Both the position numbers and the translations under genes were made by a program. From assembly GCF_900105345.1 (NCBI RefSeq), contig NZ_FNSN01000003.1, positions 1,178,001 through 1,242,000 of the forward strand: a stretch of DNA of 64,000 nt, given 5' to 3'. Source of the DNA: Arthrobacter woluwensis (GTDB lineage Bacteria > Actinomycetota > Actinomycetes > Actinomycetales > Micrococcaceae). Under the pieces are notes generated by a model. That model made no database searches. It saw only the letters and a program-made list of their open reading frames with translations, and had not been told where the DNA came from. This document shows, piece after piece, positions 60,110 to 64,000 of the stretch; position 1 is the first letter of the stretch; every line of letters begins with the position of its first letter.

Positions 60110-60132
60110 GCCGCCCCGCACCCGCTGATCCA

Positions 60133-60179
60133 CACGACGACGGCGCGGCCACCCGGGAGGGGGCCGCGCCGTCGTCGTG
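60133..60179 (+). terminator. Hairpin terminator after guaB3
   Basis: Perfect 18-bp stem (60133-60150 with 60162-60179). Nearly the same sequence recurs at 61250-61305. Confidence 0.7.
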
Positions 60180-60234
60180 CTCGGGGCTGTTTCCTGCCGC
60201 ATGCCGCTGTCTGTCCGGCCATGCCGCTGAGTAC

Positions 60235-60289
60235 GCTATCGAAGGTCTGAGTCCGCTACATCGTGTAGCGGATTCGCACCCCCGATAGC
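60235..60289. repeat. Nested palindrome upstream of the excalibur lipoprotein gene
   Basis: An inner perfect 9-bp stem TCCGCTACA/TGTAGCGGA (60252-60260 with 60264-60272) lies between outer arms GCTATCG/CGATAGC (60235-60241 with 60283-60289). It could be an operator or a hairpin. I see no gene in 60110-60429. Confidence 0.5.
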
Positions 60290-60429
60290 GGACTGGACCC
60301 GACCCTGCGGTGAACGGCCGAGCCTGAGTGGGGCCACGTCCGTGACGGAGTGGTGACAGCGGAGATTTCCCGATTCAGCGAGTGCGGGGTACGTTCCTCA
60401 CATATCGCACGTTCTTGGGGGATCGAGTC

Positions 60430-61233
60430 ATGGTGAATTTTCGCGCGCAGTATCAGGGTGCGTTCCGGCGCACGGGCGGAGCCGCCCGAGCGGCGGCGTT
60501 TCTCGTGGGGGCGGCCGTGCTCCTCACCGGGTGCTCGGGGACGGTGAGCACCACTGGGCGCAGCACCTCGTCGTCGTCCGGAGCGCCGACCGCCAGCTGT
60601 CCCAGCCCCGAGCCGACGGTCACCGTGACAGCGACGGCGGGCGTCGAGCCGTCGTCGGCTGCGACGGAATCCGAGTCGACCGCGCCCTGTCCGACCGCGA
60701 CGGAGACCGTCACCGTGGCCCTGCACCGGTCGGGCGAGACCTGCGCGAGGAGCGGCGACACCTACCTGGCCGTGGAACCTGCCCTGCTGTGTTTCAGGGA
60801 CAAGGCAGGCAAGGCACTGTGGATGACGGCCGCCCAGGTGCGTCAGACCCAGGTGGAGATCGCCAAGGCCAAGGCCGCGGCCGACGTGGCGCGCAAGAAG
60901 GCTCAACAGAAGGCCCAAGAGGCCGCGCGGCAGAAGGCCGCCGCAGCTGAACTGCAGAAGGCTGCCGCAGCGGCTGCGGCGCAGCAGGCCGCCGCCGAGG
61001 CACAGAAGGCCCAGGCACCGGCGGAGCAGACGCCTCGCCGGTTCGTGCCGGAAGCACCTCAGAACCCACCCGCGCCGGAGGCTCCCGCGGTTCCGGCGGC
61101 CCCGGACCCTGGCTCGGTCTACTACCCGAATTGTGCGGCGGCCAGGGCTGCGGGAGCCGCCCCGATCTACGCCGGTCAGCCCGGATACCGGCCGAAGCTC
61201 GACCGGGATGGCGACGGCGTCGCCTGCGAATAG
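60430..61233 (+). CDS. Excalibur-domain lipoprotein
   Basis: 267 residues. A signal peptide ends in lipobox LTGC (Cys35). A Ser/Thr-rich spacer and a small segment with two cysteines (ETCARSGD, LLCFRDKAGK) come next. An Ala/Lys/Gln-rich coiled coil (about 140-200) and a Pro-rich stretch follow. The C-terminus is a calcium-binding excalibur domain with YYPNCAAARAAG and LDRDGDGVACE. It is probably an outer-face anchored surface protein; function unknown. ATG 60430 follows GGGGGATCGAG. Confidence 0.85.
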   Translation: MVNFRAQYQGAFRRTGGAARAAAFLVGAAVLLTGCSGTVSTTGRSTSSSSGAPTASCPSPEPTVTVTATAGVEPSSAATESESTAPCPTATETVTVALHRSGETCARSGDTYLAVEPALLCFRDKAGKALWMTAAQVRQTQVEIAKAKAAADVARKKAQQKAQEAARQKAAAAELQKAAAAAAAQQAAAEAQKAQAPAEQTPRRFVPEAPQNPPAPEAPAVPAAPDPGSVYYPNCAAARAAGAAPIYAGQPGYRPKLDRDGDGVACE

Positions 61234-61249
61234 AGAACTCCCTTCAGCG

Positions 61250-61294
61250 ACGACGACGGCGCGGCCACCCGGGAGGGGGCCGCGCCGTCGTCGT
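61250..61294 (+). terminator. Hairpin terminator after the excalibur gene
   Basis: Perfect 17-bp stem (61250-61266 with 61278-61294). With its flank it repeats 60134-60189 with one difference. Confidence 0.7.
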
Positions 61295-61466
61295 GGTCGG
61301 GGCTGAATGGTGCGGCGTGCGTCGAGATCGCTACCCACCGTCTGAGCCCGCTACCGGACGCAGCGAGTTGAAGCGAACCGTAGCGAGTTCGGCCGGGGCC
61401 CGCGACTCGTTGCCCGAGGTGTCGAACCGACCGCATTCGCCCCTGCCCAAGGAGCCCCCGAAAGAC

Positions 61467-61472
61467 TAGGGT
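61467..61472 (+). promoter_or_regulatory. Candidate -10 element of glpD
   Basis: TAGGGT, giving a leader of about 30 nt that ends in GGGAG before ATG 61510. Confidence 0.4.
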
Positions 61473-61509
61473 GGAACCAAGTCTTAGCCACGCATATCGG
61501 GAGTCTTCC

Positions 61510-63246
61510 ATGAGCCAGAATGCCAGCAGCAAGGTCCTCGGTCCAGAGCAGCGCGAGTTGTCCATCGAGGCACTCAAGAAGACCACGGAGCCGGGTCAGG
61601 AACTCGACATCCTGATCGTGGGCGGTGGTGTGGTCGGGGCCGGTGCCGCCCTCGACGCGGTCACCCGCGGTCTCAAGGTCGGCATCGTCGAGCAGCGAGA
61701 CTGGGCCTCCGGCACGAGCTCCCGCTCGTCCAAGCTCATCCACGGTGGCCTCCGCTACCTCGAGATGCTGGACTTCGCTCTCGTCACGGAAGCACTGCAG
61801 GAACGCGGCCTGCTGATCCAGCGCATCGCACCGCACCTGGTCCGGCCCGTGCCGTTCCTGTACCCGCTCTCCAAGAGGTTCGTCGAACGTCCCTACGTCG
61901 GCGCCGGCATCCTCCTCTACGACACGCTGGGCATGACCAGCGGCAACGCCCGCGGTGTCCCCATGCACAAGCACCTCACGCGACGTGGCACGCTCAAGGC
62001 GGCTCCGAGCCTCAAGGACGACGCCATGGTCGGCTCGATCCGGTACTACGACGCCCAGGTGGATGACGCCCGCCTGGTGGTGAACATCATCCGCACCGCC
62101 GCAGGCTACGGCGCTCACGCCGTCAACCGCATGAAAGTGGTCGAATTCCTCCGCGAGGGCGAGCGCGTGGTGGGCGCGCGCCTGGAGAACATGGAGGACG
62201 GCAGCACGTTCGACGTCGCCGCCAAGCAGGTCGTGAACGCCACCGGTGTGTGGACGGACGAGACGCAGGCCCTGGTCACCGACCGTGGTCAGCTCAAAGT
62301 GCGCGCGTCCAAGGGCATCCACCTGGTGGTTCCCCGCGACCGCTTCCAGTCGACGGTCGGCCTGATCCTCCGGACCGAGAAGAGCGTCCTGTTCGTCATC
62401 CCCTGGGGAAGGCACTGGATCATCGGCACCACGGACACCGACTGGAAGCTGGACAAGGCCCATCCGGCCGCCTCCAGCAAGGACATCGACTACGTCCTGG
62501 AACACGTCAACAAGGTGCTCAAGCGCCCTCTGACCAGGGAGGACGTGGAGGGCGTGTACGCCGGGCTCCGTCCGCTGCTGGCCGGCGAAAACGACTCGAC
62601 GGCGAAGCTCTCTCGGGAGCACGTCGTGGCCCACCCTGTGCCCGGCCTCGTGGTGGTGGCCGGCGGCAAACTGACCACGTACCGGGTCATGGCCAAGGAC
62701 GCCGTGGACGAGGCGGTGCGCGGTCTCGACGACCGGGTCGCCCCGAGCTGCACCGAGGGCATCCCGCTGCTCGGAGCCGAGGGCTACAAGGCCGCCTGGA
62801 ACCGCCGTCATCGCAGCGCCGATGAAGCCGGGATCCATGTGGCGCGGGTGGAGCACCTGCTGAATCGCTATGGTTCCGAGACGCAGGAACTTCTCGACCT
62901 GATCCGGGAACGCCCGGAGTTGGCGGAACCGTTGCCGGGAGCGGATGATTATCTGGGCGCCGAAGTGGTCTTTGCGACTACCCATGAGGGCGCCCGTCAT
63001 GTGCATGATGTCCTCACCCGCAGGACCAGGATCTCGATCGAGTCCTGGGACCGTGGGGTCTCCGCGGTGCCGGTGGTGGCCCGCCTCATGGGGGAGGTGC
63101 TCGGCTGGAGCCCCGTCCAGGAGGAGAGCGAGGTCAAGCACTACCTGGCCCGTGTGGAGGCCGAACGCCTGTCGCAGGAGCAGCCGGACGACGAGTCCGC
63201 CGATGCGGCGCGGATCGGCGTGGATGACATCATCCCGCTCCGCTGA
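61510..63246 (+). CDS. glpD: Aerobic glycerol-3-phosphate dehydrogenase
   Basis: 578 residues. The FAD-binding motif ILIVGGGVVGAGAALDAV is followed by SSRSSKLIHGGLRYLEM and VVAGGKLTTYRVMAKDAVDEA, typical of GlpD. It oxidises glycerol-3-phosphate to dihydroxyacetone phosphate and passes electrons to quinone at the membrane. ATG 61510 with GGGAG 6 nt upstream is preferred to GTG 61471, which lies at the expected transcription start. A PTS EIIA gene follows. Confidence 0.95.
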   Translation: MSQNASSKVLGPEQRELSIEALKKTTEPGQELDILIVGGGVVGAGAALDAVTRGLKVGIVEQRDWASGTSSRSSKLIHGGLRYLEMLDFALVTEALQERGLLIQRIAPHLVRPVPFLYPLSKRFVERPYVGAGILLYDTLGMTSGNARGVPMHKHLTRRGTLKAAPSLKDDAMVGSIRYYDAQVDDARLVVNIIRTAAGYGAHAVNRMKVVEFLREGERVVGARLENMEDGSTFDVAAKQVVNATGVWTDETQALVTDRGQLKVRASKGIHLVVPRDRFQSTVGLILRTEKSVLFVIPWGRHWIIGTTDTDWKLDKAHPAASSKDIDYVLEHVNKVLKRPLTREDVEGVYAGLRPLLAGENDSTAKLSREHVVAHPVPGLVVVAGGKLTTYRVMAKDAVDEAVRGLDDRVAPSCTEGIPLLGAEGYKAAWNRRHRSADEAGIHVARVEHLLNRYGSETQELLDLIRERPELAEPLPGADDYLGAEVVFATTHEGARHVHDVLTRRTRISIESWDRGVSAVPVVARLMGEVLGWSPVQEESEVKHYLARVEAERLSQEQPDDESADAARIGVDDIIPLR

Positions 63247-63332
63247 GGACGACGCCTGGAGGCGCCGTCCGGTGGTGCTCCCGCAGCGATGCGGGAGCAC
63301 CACGATCGAACGTTGACTGAAAGGACGCCCCC

Positions 63333-63821
63333 GTGGCTGAGGATCTGAACCGCTATGACGCTGAGCTCACCCTGCCCAGCATGGTGATCCTGGAGATGGA
63401 AGCCACGGATCGCGAGGACGCCGCTGCCCAGCTGGCGCAGCGTCTGTTCACCGCCGGCCGGGTGTCCAATCTGGAGCGGTTCCTGGAAAGCGTCAACTCC
63501 CGCGAGCATCAGATGGCGACCGGACTGCCGGGCGGCATCGGGCTCCCGCACGCCCGCAGCGAATACGTCACCCAGCCGTCGATCGCTGTCGGCGTCACCA
63601 AGTACGGGCACTCGCTCGACTTCGGCGCGGCCGACGGCCCTGCGAATCTCATCCTGCTGATCGCGACGCCGGCCCAGTCGTTCTCCGAGCACCTCGAGGT
63701 GCTCGCGACGCTGGCGCGCTCGCTGTCGAAGGAGAGTTACCGGGAGTCCCTGCGCCGGGCCCACGACCCGGAGGTCATCGCCGAGCTGATCAACACCTCG
63801 CTGGTGTTCTTCGATCACTGA
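63333..63821 (+). CDS. PTS EIIA component, fructose/mannitol type
   Basis: 162 residues, a single EIIA-2 domain with the phosphorylated His73 in GGIGLPHARSEYV. It accepts phosphate from HPr and passes it to an EIIB. No EIIB or EIIC gene is adjacent, so it may serve a transporter encoded elsewhere or act as a regulator (inference). GTG start with AAAGGA. It follows glpD after 86 nt and closes with a strong terminator. Confidence 0.88.
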   Translation: MAEDLNRYDAELTLPSMVILEMEATDREDAAAQLAQRLFTAGRVSNLERFLESVNSREHQMATGLPGGIGLPHARSEYVTQPSIAVGVTKYGHSLDFGAADGPANLILLIATPAQSFSEHLEVLATLARSLSKESYRESLRRAHDPEVIAELINTSLVFFDH

Positions 63822-63871
63822 CCCGGCACTGATCGGGCCACCGACCTCGAGGTCCCATCAGATTCCCCCTT

Positions 63872-63917
63872 TGAACGGACTTTCCCCGGCGCCGAAGCGC
63901 CGGGGAAAGTCCGTTCA
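63872..63917. terminator. Bidirectional terminator at the right edge
   Basis: Perfect 21-bp stem (63872-63892 with 63897-63917) with a CGAA loop, between the EIIA gene and a convergent gene. Confidence 0.8.
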
Positions 63918-63930
63918 GGCAGGGAATCCG

Positions 63931-64000
63931 TCACTCACTGCGCCACGACCTCCACAGGGCGGCATAGGACCCGTCGAGCGCCAGCAGCTCATCATGGCTG
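63931..64000 (-). CDS. ABC exporter ATPase/permease, C-terminal end (truncated by window edge)
   Basis: The minus-strand frame open at the edge reads SHDELLALDGSYAALWRSWRSE and then TGA at 63933-63931. HDELLALDG-YAALW is the usual C-terminal end of ABC exporters (MsbA/multidrug type) just after the H-loop region. Only 23 codons are in the window, so the substrate cannot be inferred. Confidence 0.7.
   Translation of the reverse strand, partial: SHDELLALDGSYAALWRSWRSE

Noticed and set aside
57749-60202. 817-codon minus-strand ORF over DyP, encapsulin and guaB3
   Set aside because: Shadow of three well-supported genes; low-complexity composition.

Overview
The window is a contiguous piece of a high-GC actinobacterial chromosome, most likely a Micrococcales member close to Arthrobacter (Micrococcaceae). 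The evidence is the run secY-adk-map-infA-rpmJ-rpsM-rpsK-rpoA-rplQ-truA, then rplM-rpsI-glmM, then coaA/glmS-acpS. Mycothiol precursor genes (ino1, mshA), GuaB3, a CIRCE-controlled groES-groEL pair and very frequent leaderless starts (TANNNT, 6-7 nt, then ATG/GTG) agree with this. Genus is an inference; no rRNA or tRNA gene is present. No CRISPR array, insertion sequence or prophage was seen.

Layout. 0-15.7 kb: end of the S10/spc/alpha ribosomal cluster (secY C-terminus, adk, map, infA, rpmJ, rpsM, rpsK, rpoA, rplQ, truA, rplM, rpsI). It is interrupted by two accessory blocks. At 2.1-8.4 kb lie an amidohydrolase, a CUT1-type sugar ABC importer and a NylC/DmpA-like P1 hydrolase. At 12.8-14.4 kb lie a WXG100-type putative secreted effector and a lipoprotein, placed between truA and rplM. 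16-25 kb: envelope and cofactor genes (glmM, mscL, a VanY-like carboxypeptidase, coaA, glmS, acpS, a bifunctional NAD(P)HX repair enzyme) and glgX. 26-31 kb: an aldo/keto reductase, ino1, a UDG-like protein and mshA. 31.4-35.6 kb: an alr-tsaE-tsaB-rimI-tsaD operon (cell-wall D-Ala and tRNA t6A). 35.7-43.8 kb: TfoX-like protein, GCS2-type ligase, a putative Zur-controlled CobW-like gene plus cysteine-free L36, an AroE-like dehydrogenase, a GH85 glycosidase, a methyltransferase and a small membrane protein. 43.8-46 kb: groES-groEL under two CIRCE elements. 46-50.5 kb: two tandem SGNH-fused acyltransferases. 50.6-54.3 kb: guaB, and a divergent marR/MFS exporter pair. 54.4-56.7 kb: a second WXG100 module. 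56.9-60.1 kb: a DyP peroxidase with an encapsulin cargo tail, its encapsulin shell, and guaB3. 60.4-64 kb: an excalibur lipoprotein, glpD, a PTS EIIA protein and the end of an ABC exporter gene.

Most interesting points: (1) the DyP-encapsulin nanocompartment operon, preceded by a 25-codon leaderless ORF that overlaps the DyP start; (2) two WXG100 proteins sharing one N-terminal delivery-type module but carrying different C-termini, one of them lodged in the ribosomal cluster beside a lipoprotein; (3) a perfect 15-bp Zur-like palindrome between the -35 and -10 of a CobW-like gene that lacks a P-loop and sits upstream of a zinc-free L36; (4) two families of long near-perfect palindromes, each present at two distant sites; (5) catalytic-residue losses in an amidohydrolase and in GuaB3.
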